The notes below the pieces were generated by a model, which had not been told where the DNA came from, ran no database searches, and saw only the letters and a list, made by a program, of their open reading frames with translations. The translations under genes and the position numbers were made by a program. Below, in pieces: positions 24,686 to 33,225 of a stretch of 64,000 bases of DNA. Source of the DNA: Streptomyces roseirectus (GTDB lineage: Bacteria; Actinomycetota; Actinomycetes; Streptomycetales; Streptomycetaceae); assembly GCF_014489635.1 (NCBI RefSeq), contig NZ_CP060828.1:6036001-6100000 (forward strand), read 5' to 3'. The number at the start of each line of letters is the position of its first letter. The first letter of the stretch is position 1.

Positions 24686-25768
24686 GTGGACGAGATCCGC
24701 GGCACGGTTCAGGGCGAGGCGCCCGTACCCCTCTCCGTACTGGACCTGGTGACCGTCGGCAGCGGACGCACCGCGAGTGACGCCCTGCGGACGAGTGTGG
24801 AGCTGGCCAGGTACACCGAACGGCGCGGGTTCCACCGGTACTGGGTCGCCGAGCACCACTCGATGCCGGGCGTCGCCTCCTCTTCGCCCGCCGTGATCCT
24901 GGCCCACCTCGCCGCCCACACCGACCGCATCCGGCTCGGTTCCGGCGGCGTCATGCTCCCCAACCACGCGCCCCTCGTCATCGCCGAACAGTTCGGCACC
25001 CTGGAAGCGCTCGCCCCGAACCGCGTCGACCTCGGCCTCGGCCGCGCGCCGGGCACGGACGGGGCGACCGCGGCGGCCCTGCGCCGCACCGACCGTCTGC
25101 ACGAGGGGGCGGACGACTTCCCCGAGCAACTGTCCGAGCTGACCCGTTTCCTCGACGACGACTTCCCCGACGGCCACCCGTACTCCCGTATCCACGCCAT
25201 CCCCGGCCCCGTCCAGGGCACCGCGCCCGGCGGCGTCCAGTCCGCCCACCGCCCGCCGATCTGGCTCCTCGGCTCCTCCGGCTTCAGCGCCCGCCTCGCC
25301 GGTGTCCTCGGACTCCCCTTCGCCTTCGCGCACCACTTCTCGGCGCAGAACACGGTCCCCGCGCTCGACCTCTACCGCGAGTCCTTCAAGCCCTCCGCCG
25401 TCCTGGACGCCCCCTACGCCCTCATCGGCGTCTCCGTCCTCGCCACCGACGACCCCGCCGAGGCCCGCCGCCAACTCCTCGCCACCGGCCTCAACATGGT
25501 CCGCCTCCGCACCGGCCGCCCCGGCCTCTTCCCCTCCCCCGAGGAGGCCGAGGCCCACCAACTCACCGACATGGAGCGCGACTTCATCAACTCCTGGAAC
25601 GCCAACATCATTCACGGCCAGGCCGACGAGGTCCGCGCGGGCCTCGACGACCTCCACAAGCGCACCGGCGCCGACGAGATGATGCTGACGAGCCACGCGC
25701 ACCGGGGCGAACTGCGCGTGCGCTCGTACGAGTTGATCGCGGACGCGTACGGACTGCCGACGGCGTGA
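24686..25768 (+). CDS. LLM-class flavin-dependent oxidoreductase
   Basis: A 360-aa bacterial-luciferase-like TIM barrel of the MsnO8 type. Family marks: [12 protein letters not shown] at the N terminus, [41 protein letters not shown], and the C-terminal [25 protein letters not shown]. It uses reduced FMN or F420 to oxidise a small molecule; the substrate is unknown. GTG 24686 is selected because GCAGGAGGC lies eight bases upstream and the upstream in-frame codons at 24641 have no ribosome site. It is monocistronic. Confidence 0.9.
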   Translation: MDEIRGTVQGEAPVPLSVLDLVTVGSGRTASDALRTSVELARYTERRGFHRYWVAEHHSMPGVASSSPAVILAHLAAHTDRIRLGSGGVMLPNHAPLVIAEQFGTLEALAPNRVDLGLGRAPGTDGATAAALRRTDRLHEGADDFPEQLSELTRFLDDDFPDGHPYSRIHAIPGPVQGTAPGGVQSAHRPPIWLLGSSGFSARLAGVLGLPFAFAHHFSAQNTVPALDLYRESFKPSAVLDAPYALIGVSVLATDDPAEARRQLLATGLNMVRLRTGRPGLFPSPEEAEAHQLTDMERDFINSWNANIIHGQADEVRAGLDDLHKRTGADEMMLTSHAHRGELRVRSYELIADAYGLPTA

Positions 25769-26508
25769 GACGGCCGGGGCCGGCGCCGGGGAAGAGCCGC
25801 CACACGGCGTGACACATGACCCCGGCAACGGCCCCCCGCCCGGTCGCGGAGTGTGACCCCCCGCCCACTCCCCAACCACCGCCTGCGCTCCGTGGGTTGT
25901 GAGATGCGCACGGCGTGATCCGGCACGTACAGGGACAGTTGGCCGAATCCCGCCCACCGGCCCCACCTCCCCACGCCCCGCCCGCCCCCGGCAACCGCCC
26001 CAGCCACCCCGACCACCACCCGAACCCCGCCGACATCCCGCCCTGCCCCTGAAACCCCCGCCCCCGCGCCCCCAACTCCCGCCGCCGCCCCGCGACATGA
26101 CCCGGCGGATCGAGTCGCCGGATCGAGTCGGCGCCGATGCCGACGACCGAGGCCGCCGGTCGTGCCGTCAACGACCTCGCGCGCCTCCTCGCCGAACTGC
26201 CTGAGACCACCTGGCTCCCACCCCTGCCCACGGCCCAATGCGCCCACGGCCAAGCCACTTTCCCCGGCCGGAACCCCCTGCCGACGCCCCGGAACACCCC
26301 ACCCCGCGGCCCGAACCACCCACGCCCGGACCCGAGTCGGCCCCACCACGCCGGCCCCGAACCGCACCCCCAACCCTCGGCCCGAACCGCACCCCCAACC
26401 CTCGGCCCGAGCCGGCCACACCGCCCCAGCTCGAACCACCCCCACCCCGGCCCGAGTTGACCCCGTCACCTCAGCCCGAACCGCCACCCCCCCACCCCGC
26501 TCCACCCC
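25769..26508. other. 740-bp non-coding, C-rich region between convergent genes
   Basis: Plus-strand frames here translate to almost pure Pro/Arg/His/Thr and overlap each other, so I do not call a gene. The sequence is strongly strand-biased (long CCCC runs on the plus strand) and contains a perfect 25-bp tandem repeat at 26356-26405. No tRNA or clear hairpin terminator was seen. Confidence 0.55.
26356..26405 (+). repeat. Perfect 25-bp tandem duplication
   Basis: The unit starts CCCGAACCGCACCCCCAACC and ends CTCGG; it occurs twice head to tail (26356-26380 and 26381-26405), with further diverged units on both sides. Confidence 0.85.
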
Positions 26509-28386
26509 CTAAGGCCGCCCCACAGCCCGCCCCCGAACCTCCCCGTTCCCCCCGTGCCCCTCCGCCCCGCCCACATGCAACTCCGCGATCCGCTCGGCGG
26601 ACACGGGCCGCGAGTACAGCCACCCCTGCCCCGTGTCGCACCCGATCCGCCGCAACCGGGCCGCCTGCGACGCGGTCTCGACGCACTCCGCGGTGACGGT
26701 CAGCCCCAGCCGGTGGGCGAGGTCGATCATGGCCTCGACGACGACCTCGTCGGCGGGATTGGGCGGCGCGCCGGACCCGTCGTACTGGAAGCCGCGCACG
26801 AAGGACCCGTCCAGCTTCAGCACCGACACCGGCAGCCGGCTGAGGTAGGCGAGGTTGGAGTACCCGGTGCCGAAGTCGTCGATGGCGATGCGCACGCCCA
26901 TGTCGCTGAGCGCCTGGAGCGCCTGGAGCGGACGCCCGGCGGACCCCATGACCGCGGACTCGGTCAGCTCCAACTGCAGCAGCCCCGGCGCCAGTTCGGT
27001 CTCCGCCAGGATCTCCGCGACGTCCGCGACGAGGTCGGAGTCCCACACCTGCCGGACGGCGACGTTGACGCTGACGAACAGCGGCGTCTCGTCGGGATGG
27101 TCCAACTGCCAGCGGCGCGCCTGCCGGCAGGCCGTCGCGAGGACCCAGCGGCCGAGCGGCACGATGGAGCCGTCCTCCTCGGCGAGACCGACGAACCGAT
27201 TCGGCGGCAGGAGGCCGAAACGCGGATGGTCCCAGCGCACCAACGCCTCGACGCCGCGCAGCCGTCCGTCGGACATGCCGACCAACGGCTGGTACTCCAG
27301 CACGAATTCACCCCGCTCGATGGCGGGACGCAGGGTGGACGCGAGAGCTTGACGGGTCATCAGGTGCGCGTTGCGCTCGGGGTCGAACAGCGTCCACCGG
27401 GACTTCCCGTCGACCTTGGCCCAGTACAGCGTCGTGTCCGCCGCCTGGACGAGCCCCGTCGCCGTCGTCCCCGCCGCGTGCCGTTCGACGACGCCGATGG
27501 ACGCGGTGACGTTCAGCCGCTGGCCGTCCAGATCGAACGGCGCCTGAAGGGACTTGAGCACCGCCTCGGCCAGCTCGGCGAGTTGGTCCGTGCCCGTGGA
27601 GTCCGCGACGAGCAGCGCGAACTCGTCGCCGCCGAGCCGCGCGACGAGCGGAGCCGCCGCTCTGGCCCGACCCGCTTCCTCCGCACAGGAGTTGAGGCGG
27701 TCGGCGACGGCGGCGAGCAGCCGGTCGCCCACCCGGTGGCCGAGCGTGTCGTTGACGGCCTTGAAGCCGTCGAGGTCGAGATAGCACAGCCCGATGCGCC
27801 CGGTCCCGCCCCGCTCGTACGCCTCGGGCTCCAGCGCGGCCGACAACCGCTCGAAGAACAGGGCCCTGTTGGGCAGCCGCGTCACCGGATCGTGCATCTG
27901 GAGATGGCGCAGCCGCGCCTGGAGTTCGCGCCGCGCGCTGATGTCGGCGACCGAGAGCAGCACCCCGGGCGTGTCGCCGCCCAGGGGCGACACGGTCACC
28001 CGCGCCCAGACGGCCCGCCCGACGGGCTGCTTGATCCGCCGCGCGCACCGCAGCCTGGTCTGCCGGCCGTGCAGCACCTCGCGGTAGGAGTGCCAGGTGC
28101 GCGCGTCGGACGCGAGGTCGAGGAGATCGGCGGCGACCCGCCCGACCAGCAGCCCGGGGTCGGCCCCCAGGATCTCCCCGAAGGCCGCGTTGACGGCGGT
28201 GATCAGCCCGTCCCGGCTCACGACGGCCATGGCCAGCGGGGACGTGGCGAAGGCCGCCTGGTAGGGGGACGGGCCGAGGGCGCCGTTCAGCCCTCGGGCA
28301 CCATCCGATGCCAAAGTGTCACTCTCTGTAACGGCGGACCGGTCGAGGTCTGCCGCGGGCGTCGGCCCTTCGGACGTTCCGCTCAC
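26509..28386 (-). CDS. PAS-GGDEF-EAL cyclic-di-GMP enzyme
   Basis: A 625-aa protein: PAS domain (about 42-155), GGDEF domain (about 165-335) and EAL domain (about 345-600). GGDEF (252-256) and EAL (380-382) are both intact, and DFGTGYSNLAYL and KLDGSFVRG of the EAL active site are present, so both synthesis and breakdown of c-di-GMP are possible. It lacks membrane helices. In Streptomyces, c-di-GMP controls BldD and the timing of sporulation. The layout matches the RmdA type, but I do not assign that name. An 11-bp tandem repeat lies just upstream of the start (28423-28444). Confidence 0.93.
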   Translation of the reverse strand: MSGTSEGPTPAADLDRSAVTESDTLASDGARGLNGALGPSPYQAAFATSPLAMAVVSRDGLITAVNAAFGEILGADPGLLVGRVAADLLDLASDARTWHSYREVLHGRQTRLRCARRIKQPVGRAVWARVTVSPLGGDTPGVLLSVADISARRELQARLRHLQMHDPVTRLPNRALFFERLSAALEPEAYERGGTGRIGLCYLDLDGFKAVNDTLGHRVGDRLLAAVADRLNSCAEEAGRARAAAPLVARLGGDEFALLVADSTGTDQLAELAEAVLKSLQAPFDLDGQRLNVTASIGVVERHAAGTTATGLVQAADTTLYWAKVDGKSRWTLFDPERNAHLMTRQALASTLRPAIERGEFVLEYQPLVGMSDGRLRGVEALVRWDHPRFGLLPPNRFVGLAEEDGSIVPLGRWVLATACRQARRWQLDHPDETPLFVSVNVAVRQVWDSDLVADVAEILAETELAPGLLQLELTESAVMGSAGRPLQALQALSDMGVRIAIDDFGTGYSNLAYLSRLPVSVLKLDGSFVRGFQYDGSGAPPNPADEVVVEAMIDLAHRLGLTVTAECVETASQAARLRRIGCDTGQGWLYSRPVSAERIAELHVGGAEGHGGNGEVRGRAVGRP

Positions 28387-28422
28387 CGCTCGCTCCCGCA
28401 GTGCACTCGATCTCTGTCCGCG

Positions 28423-28444
28423 CAGGAAAGTGTCAGGAAAGTGT
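28423..28444. promoter_or_regulatory. Tandem CAGGAAAGTGT sites upstream of the c-di-GMP gene
   Basis: CAGGAAAGTGT is perfectly repeated at 28423-28433 and 28434-28444, 37-58 bp before the start codon. A partial copy (AAAGTGTCACT) lies at about 28313. Direct repeats at two-turn scale suggest a regulator site; the protein is unknown. Confidence 0.5.
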
Positions 28445-28719
28445 GCCGATCATAGAGGCTGGGCCCGGACCACCGCAGCCACTGCCAAGTGTCCATGACC
28501 TACCCACTCTTCTGACAGATCGTTTCTGCCCGCAGCCGGACCGGTTCTGCGGACCTAGGACCACATGTGACGTTCCGTGAGCGATCCGGGGTGTCGAGGG
28601 TCGCCCCGTTCGTCGTACCACTCACTCGTCCGGGGCAGACAAACAAGACGTGGTATGACAAACACGTACAGGGTGGGTGGAGGTGTCCCTAGAACCCCCC
28701 CCCGCCCCCGGAGGTCATC

Positions 28720-29994
28720 GTGCCGCGTCCGCTCCCGCGCCCCCGACTGCGCACAACGGCGGCCATCGGCACCACGCTCTGCGCGCTCGCCGCGACCTCC
28801 CTCGCGGGCGTCCCCTCGGTGGCCGAACCTTTCTCCACCGCGCCCTGCGCCCTCACCCGCACCACCGCGCACCACTCCGAGGGCCTGGACACCTGGAACG
28901 CCGCCTACCCGCGCCCGGCGCGCGCCCTCGACGCGGTGATGGTCTTCCTCTCCTTCCCCGACAGCCGCCCCCGCACCACCCCCGCCGAACTCGCCGCCGA
29001 CCACTTCCCGGCCACCTCCGACTTCTTCCGCCGCGCCTCCTACGGCCGCTTCACCCTGCGCGCCCACCCCCTCAAGCGCTGGCTGCGCATGCCGAAACCT
29101 TCCACCTCGTACGCCATGCGGCGCGACTGGAACGCCGAGCACCGCGCCGCCTACCTGCGCGACGCGCTCGCGGCCGCCGACCCGCGCGTCGACTTCGCGC
29201 GCTACGACGTCGTCTACTTCGTCGCCGACCCGGACGCGCCCGGCGTCGACTCCGACGCCACCAAGGTCGTCAACCTGGACGTGCCGCTGCGCGCGGACGG
29301 CGCCGCGATCCGGCGTGTCGTCACCGTCTTCGAGCAGCACCCGCCCGACCGGCTGGTCCTCGCCCACGAGACCGGCCACGTCTTCGACCTCCCCGACCTC
29401 TACCACCGGCCCGCCGACGGCAAGGGTGACTGGGACACGTACGTCGGCGACTGGGACCTGATGGGGAGTCAATTCGGCCTCGCGCCGGACCTGTTCGGCT
29501 GGCACAAGTGGAAACTCGGGTGGCTCGAACCCCGCCAGGTGGTCTGCGTACGGGACTCCGGGACGACCCGCCTCACCCTGGAACCGCTGGGCGCGGGCCC
29601 CGGTGTCCCTGTCACCCGCGCCTCCGGCTCGCCGGCGTTCGGCCTCGGCAACGGCACGAAACTCGCCGTCGTCCGCACCGGCACGGGCAGCGCGCTCGCC
29701 TTCGAGGCGCGCGGGCCCGTCGGCGACGACACGGCCGCCTGCCGGGCCGGGGTCCTCGTCTACCGGGTGCGCAGCACGGCCGACTCCGGGCACGGCCCCG
29801 TCGAGGTGGTCGACGCGCACCCGCACAGCGAGGCGTGCTGGGAGCGCTCCGTCTACCCGCCGCTCGCGGACGCGCCCGTGGGGGCGGGGGAGAGCTTCAC
29901 CGTGCCGGCCGTGCAGGGGGAGCGGGCGGTACGGGTGGAGGCGGAGGGGCGGACGGCTTCGGGGGCGTGGACGGTGAAGATCACGCCCCGGTGA
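28720..29994 (+). CDS. Secreted M6-family metalloprotease
   Basis: A 424-aa exported zinc protease related to immune inhibitor A. Signal peptide about 1-33. The zinc site is HETGH (216-220) followed by VFDLPDLYH, the extended HExxH...D form of M6 peptidases, and DWDLMGSQ provides the Met-turn region. The C-terminal part is beta-rich (about 270-424). It starts at GTG 28720 with GGAGGT seven bases upstream. Expected role: extracellular protein breakdown. The 333-bp gap upstream is shared with the divergent c-di-GMP gene. Confidence 0.9.
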   Translation: MPRPLPRPRLRTTAAIGTTLCALAATSLAGVPSVAEPFSTAPCALTRTTAHHSEGLDTWNAAYPRPARALDAVMVFLSFPDSRPRTTPAELAADHFPATSDFFRRASYGRFTLRAHPLKRWLRMPKPSTSYAMRRDWNAEHRAAYLRDALAAADPRVDFARYDVVYFVADPDAPGVDSDATKVVNLDVPLRADGAAIRRVVTVFEQHPPDRLVLAHETGHVFDLPDLYHRPADGKGDWDTYVGDWDLMGSQFGLAPDLFGWHKWKLGWLEPRQVVCVRDSGTTRLTLEPLGAGPGVPVTRASGSPAFGLGNGTKLAVVRTGTGSALAFEARGPVGDDTAACRAGVLVYRVRSTADSGHGPVEVVDAHPHSEACWERSVYPPLADAPVGAGESFTVPAVQGERAVRVEAEGRTASGAWTVKITPR

Positions 29995-30065
29995 TACCCG
30001 TAGTACTTGCGGCTCCCTCAGGGGCGACCCGTAGTACTTGAGGCCCCTCAAAAAGGGGACATGCG

Positions 30066-30095
30066 AAAGGCCCCCCGCTTCCGCGAGGGGCCTTT
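30066..30095. terminator. Terminator hairpin after tRNA-Lys copy 3
   Basis: AAAGGCCCC...GGGGCCTTT, nine pairs with an inner GC stem. It lies 8 bp from the tRNA 3' end and also serves the convergent M6 gene. Confidence 0.85.
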
Positions 30096-30103
30096 ACGTC
30101 AAG

Positions 30104-30177
30104 TGCGCCGCCAGGGACTCGAACCCCGGACCCGCTGATTAAGAGTCAGCTGCTCTAACCAACTGAGCTAGCGGCGC
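30104..30177 (-). tRNA. tRNA-Lys (anticodon CUU), copy 3
   Basis: The same 74-nt sequence as copies 1 and 2. The 5' flank CTGCTGACGTC is shared with copy 1 but not copy 2. Confidence 0.97.
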
Positions 30178-30188
30178 CTGCTGACGTC

Positions 30189-30752
30189 CTAGACCTTAGC
30201 ACCCTGATCGGGGACCGGCGAAATCGATAACCGCACGGTCGCGCGCGCCGCCCGTACGGCCGCCCACAGCAGCACCTCCGGCCCCGGCAACCAGGGATGA
30301 CGCGTGTCCGGAGCGACCAGCCAGCGGGCGCCCGGCGGGGTCTCGCCGCTCACCGGAGGGACGGTGACGGCGTCGCCGGGGCCGTGGCACAGCAGCGGCG
30401 GCAGACACGCCGTCCGGCTCCCGTCGCTGCCCCACTCCTCCCAGGACAGCAGCGACGGCAGCCGCTGAGCCGTCCCAGGAGCCGCGAACAGCAGCATCCG
30501 GTCCCGGAACACCGCCACCGGCCCCGTGCCCTCCCCCTCGCCCCACAGGCGGTCCAGCATCCGCCGCCCGAACACCACCGCCGTGCTCACGACGTCGAAC
30601 ACCGCGCCGCACGACAGCACGACCGGCGCGTCCGGCCGTTCCTCCCAGAAGGCCAGCAGGCTGCGCGGATGCGCCCCCGCGGAGGCCAGCCACGCCGCGC
30701 CGTCGGCGGTGACCCCGCCGATCTCCCCGCATTCGTCCCAAGAACCGCTCAT
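30189..30752 (-). CDS. Prim-pol (bifunctional DNA primase/polymerase N-terminal) domain-like protein
   Basis: A 187-aa cytosolic protein. It resembles the short Streptomyces proteins with a degenerate prim-pol fold: GAHPRSLLAFWEERPDAPVVLSCGAVFDVV, the central GPVAVFRDRMLLFAAPGT, and the C-terminal RHPWLPGPEVLLWAAVRAAR. The acidic catalytic triad of active prim-pols is not obvious, so enzyme activity is doubtful. ATG 30752 is the first start; the upstream gene ends 170 bp away. It lies 11 bp from tRNA-Lys copy 3. Function unknown. Confidence 0.6.
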   Translation of the reverse strand: MSGSWDECGEIGGVTADGAAWLASAGAHPRSLLAFWEERPDAPVVLSCGAVFDVVSTAVVFGRRMLDRLWGEGEGTGPVAVFRDRMLLFAAPGTAQRLPSLLSWEEWGSDGSRTACLPPLLCHGPGDAVTVPPVSGETPPGARWLVAPDTRHPWLPGPEVLLWAAVRAARATVRLSISPVPDQGAKV

Positions 30753-30921
30753 GGGACAAAGATCTACCGGGGGTGAGCGAAAGATCCCGGAGAGTTGCGG
30801 GAAACCGGGACGGACGGGTGGTGAGGGAGGTATCTTGCCCGCCTGGCATATGCCGGGGGGCGCATGCGGGGCGCGCGGTGGGGGCGTGGGGAGGTGACGC
30901 GCGATGGTGGCGCGGGGCGGC

Positions 30922-31296
30922 TCAGATGGGCTCGACCCGGCTGTGGCTCTCCCCGGCGTTCTCGCCGCGCAGCAGATCCCGCCCGAACTCCACCATCTTC
31001 TTCGCGTAGTCCTCGGTCCACTGCGCCCGCGCGGCGATGTCCGCCGGCGTCAGCCGGTCGAACCGGCGCGGGTCGGCGAGCTGGGCGGCGGCCATCGCCT
31101 GGAACTCCATCGCCCGGTCCGCGGCGGCCCGGAACGCCTGCGTGAGCTCGCTCGCGCGCGACAGCAGCGCCGAAGGGTCCTCGATCGACTCCAGGTCGAA
31201 GAAGTGCTCCGCGTCGCCCGCGGCCTCGGCGGGCTCGAAGAGCAGGGGCGCGGGGCGTAGCCGCCGTTCGTTGCGACGCGGCGTGGGCTCCGCCAT
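30922..31296 (-). CDS. Conserved hypothetical cytosolic protein
   Basis: A 124-aa protein, mostly helical after a basic, Pro-rich first 15 residues (AEPTPRRNERRLRPAPLLFE). The helical part SRASELTQAFRAAADRAMEFQAMAAAQLADPRRFDRLTPADIAARAQWTEDYAKKMVEFGRD resembles a helical bundle, given here in outline only. ATG 31296 is strongly supported by GAGGAGGAG upstream. There is no signal peptide. It lies downstream of the helicase operon on the same strand, with a 121-bp gap. No function is recognised. Confidence 0.72.
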   Translation of the reverse strand: MAEPTPRRNERRLRPAPLLFEPAEAAGDAEHFFDLESIEDPSALLSRASELTQAFRAAADRAMEFQAMAAAQLADPRRFDRLTPADIAARAQWTEDYAKKMVEFGRDLLRGENAGESHSRVEPI

Positions 31297-31417
31297 GTCT
31301 TCTCCTCCTCGTACGGTGCGCTCTGGGACCACCTTTCATTGTCCCCCGCCTGCGCAAGGGGCACTCGGACGTGATCCCGAGAGGCAACGCGCGGGACGCG
31401 CGCGGTGTTCCCACGCG

Positions 31418-32752
31418 TCAGGGAGCCCAGGTCACCCGGTGTTCCGCGAGATGCCCGAGCACCGCGTGATTGGCCTCCCACCCGTCCGGGAACTTCATCA
31501 CGACCCCCAACTGCACGGGCTCGGTGGACGGATAGTCGTCCAGGAGCTCGCTCACCCCCGCCCGGCACACCACCACGCACGCGTGCCGGTGGCGCGACGT
31601 CAGCACGCACAGGCGCCCGGTCTCCAGGTGGAAGGCCGTCGCGTCGGGGCGCCCGGAGAGCGGGTGCAGGATGACCGTGACGTCGAACTCCATGCCCTGG
31701 AGGCGGTTCGCCGTGTCGACCGTGACCCCCGACACGCCCAGCTCGGCCAAGGCCGCGCGCACGGCCGCCGCCTGGTCGCGGTGCGCGGTGCCGACGGCGA
31801 TCCGCGCGGCCGTGACCGGCGCCGGGTCCGGCGAACGCTCGGACATCGCCGCGCCCCCGCGGTCCAGCACGCGCCGCACCACCGTGGCGACCGCGCGGAC
31901 GGCCTCCGGGTCGGTGCGCGGGGTGTGGCGCGCGGGCAGCTCCAGCAGGCCCCAGCCGGACTCCGCGGCCTCGTCGATGACCCGGTCGGGCCCCGAGCCG
32001 TCCGAGGGGACCGCGAAGGCGAGGCGCCGGTCCGCGTGCGTGGTGCCGCTGCGGAACGGCGTGTACGGGTAGAACGCGTCCGACACCAGCGGCGCGGCGG
32101 ACGCCGGCAGCCGCCAGGACACCGGCAAACGGTGCTGCGGCAGCCCGGGGTTGTGCGCCAGCAGCGTCGTCACGGCCGACGCGGACGGGTCGTACGACAG
32201 CCCCGCCCACTGCTCGCTGCCGACGATCGCGAACGGGTCCAACTGGCCCGGGTCGCCCACGAACAGCGCCCGCTCGAACAGGCCCGCGACGGCCAGCAGA
32301 CCGTCCGAGCGCATCTGGTACGCCTCGTCCACGATCGCGTGCGGCCACGGCTCGTCGGTTTTCACGTGGGCCCACTTCGCCGCCGTCGAGATCACCACCG
32401 GCAACCCCGCGAGGTCCGCCGCCTTCGCCGACTTCCTGACGTGCTCCAGCCCGTCCAGCGCCTTGTCGTACGCGTCCGTGTCACTGCTGTGCAGCCGCCC
32501 CACCGGCAGCTCCGGCGCCTTCTCCGCGAGCCGCAGGACGAGGTCGTCGACCTGCGCGTTGGTCTGCGCCACGACCATCAAGGGGCGCCCGGCCTCCGCG
32601 AGTTCGAGTGCCGCGCGCACGACGAGCGTCGACTTCCCGGCGCCGGGCGGGGAGTCCACGACGACCCCGCGCGCGGTGCCGTGCAGGGTGTCCCGCAGGA
32701 TCGCCTCGGTGGCCTGGGCTGCGGCGGTGCCGGGGTCGAGGAGAGTGGTCAC
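31418..32752 (-). CDS. Superfamily 1 (UPF1-like) DNA/RNA helicase
   Basis: A 444-aa ATPase. Walker A is SPPGAGKST (34-42) and motif II is VDEAYQM (DEAY, 142-145). Motif III is FVGDPGQLDPF, followed by WRLP, and motifs V/VI are VDTANRLQGMEFDVTVI and LTSRHRHACVV. It is shorter than most SF1 helicases, with little accessory domain. Start GTG 32752 overlaps the stop of the preceding gene (GTGA). It is the last gene of a four-gene operon that begins with a RecB-like Fe-S nuclease, so a DNA-processing role is inferred. Confidence 0.88.
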   Translation of the reverse strand: MTTLLDPGTAAAQATEAILRDTLHGTARGVVVDSPPGAGKSTLVVRAALELAEAGRPLMVVAQTNAQVDDLVLRLAEKAPELPVGRLHSSDTDAYDKALDGLEHVRKSAKAADLAGLPVVISTAAKWAHVKTDEPWPHAIVDEAYQMRSDGLLAVAGLFERALFVGDPGQLDPFAIVGSEQWAGLSYDPSASAVTTLLAHNPGLPQHRLPVSWRLPASAAPLVSDAFYPYTPFRSGTTHADRRLAFAVPSDGSGPDRVIDEAAESGWGLLELPARHTPRTDPEAVRAVATVVRRVLDRGGAAMSERSPDPAPVTAARIAVGTAHRDQAAAVRAALAELGVSGVTVDTANRLQGMEFDVTVILHPLSGRPDATAFHLETGRLCVLTSRHRHACVVVCRAGVSELLDDYPSTEPVQLGVVMKFPDGWEANHAVLGHLAEHRVTWAP

Positions 32753-33225
32753 GGGGCGTCCTGCGAGGTGGGGAGGGCGGGGGATGTCGTGCCGGGACGG
32801 GGCGCGACGGGGGCGGGCGCGTGGGTGTCCGTCGAGCGCCGGTACGGCGGACGCGGGGCTGCGGGCGCGGGCGGGCGCGCGGGGGCTTTCCGCCGGGCTG
32901 CCGGGTTCCGGTGGCTGCCGCTCGGAGAGCCGTTCGTCGCGCGCCGGGCCGCTTTCCGGGGGTGCCGGGGCGGCGGGGCGGTTCCTGTGGGCCGGTACGG
33001 CGGAGGCGGGGCTGCGGGCGCGGGCGGGCGCGCGGGGGCCTCCCGCCGAGCGGCCTGGTTCCGGTGGCCGGCGCCCGGTGAGCCGTTCGCCGGGTGCTCT
33101 GCCGGGCGGCGCTCCCCGGGCGCCTCCGCGCCCAGGCCCGGACGACGCCGTTCGAGGCCGGACCGCCCGCGCGCCTGTCCCGTGTCCGTGTCCCCGGCTC
33201 GCCCGCGCATGTGGCCCGCGTTCAC
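32749..33225 (-). CDS. Repeat-rich Pro/Arg/Ala protein of the helicase operon
   Basis: A 158-aa, strongly basic, disordered protein. Two copies of a 51-residue unit are visible (each with NGSP-HRN-AARR-APARPPAPAAP-PPYR), matching a 153-bp DNA repeat (for example GGTACGGCGG at 32841 and 32994). It would normally be dismissed, but its GTG start overlaps the upstream stop by 4 bp and its stop overlaps the helicase start by 4 bp, so translation is likely. It may be a flexible linker or nucleic-acid-binding protein. No known family. Confidence 0.55.
   Translation of the reverse strand: MNAGHMRGRAGDTDTGQARGRSGLERRRPGLGAEAPGERRPAEHPANGSPGAGHRNQAARREAPARPPAPAAPPPPYRPTGTAPPPRHPRKAARRATNGSPSGSHRNPAARRKAPARPPAPAAPRPPYRRSTDTHAPAPVAPRPGTTSPALPTSQDAP

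Noticed and set aside
26137..26696. Three overlapping plus-strand Pro-rich frames between the LLM and c-di-GMP genes
   Set aside because: All three overlap each other in different frames, translate to nearly pure Pro/Arg/Ala/Thr, and the last runs into the c-di-GMP gene.
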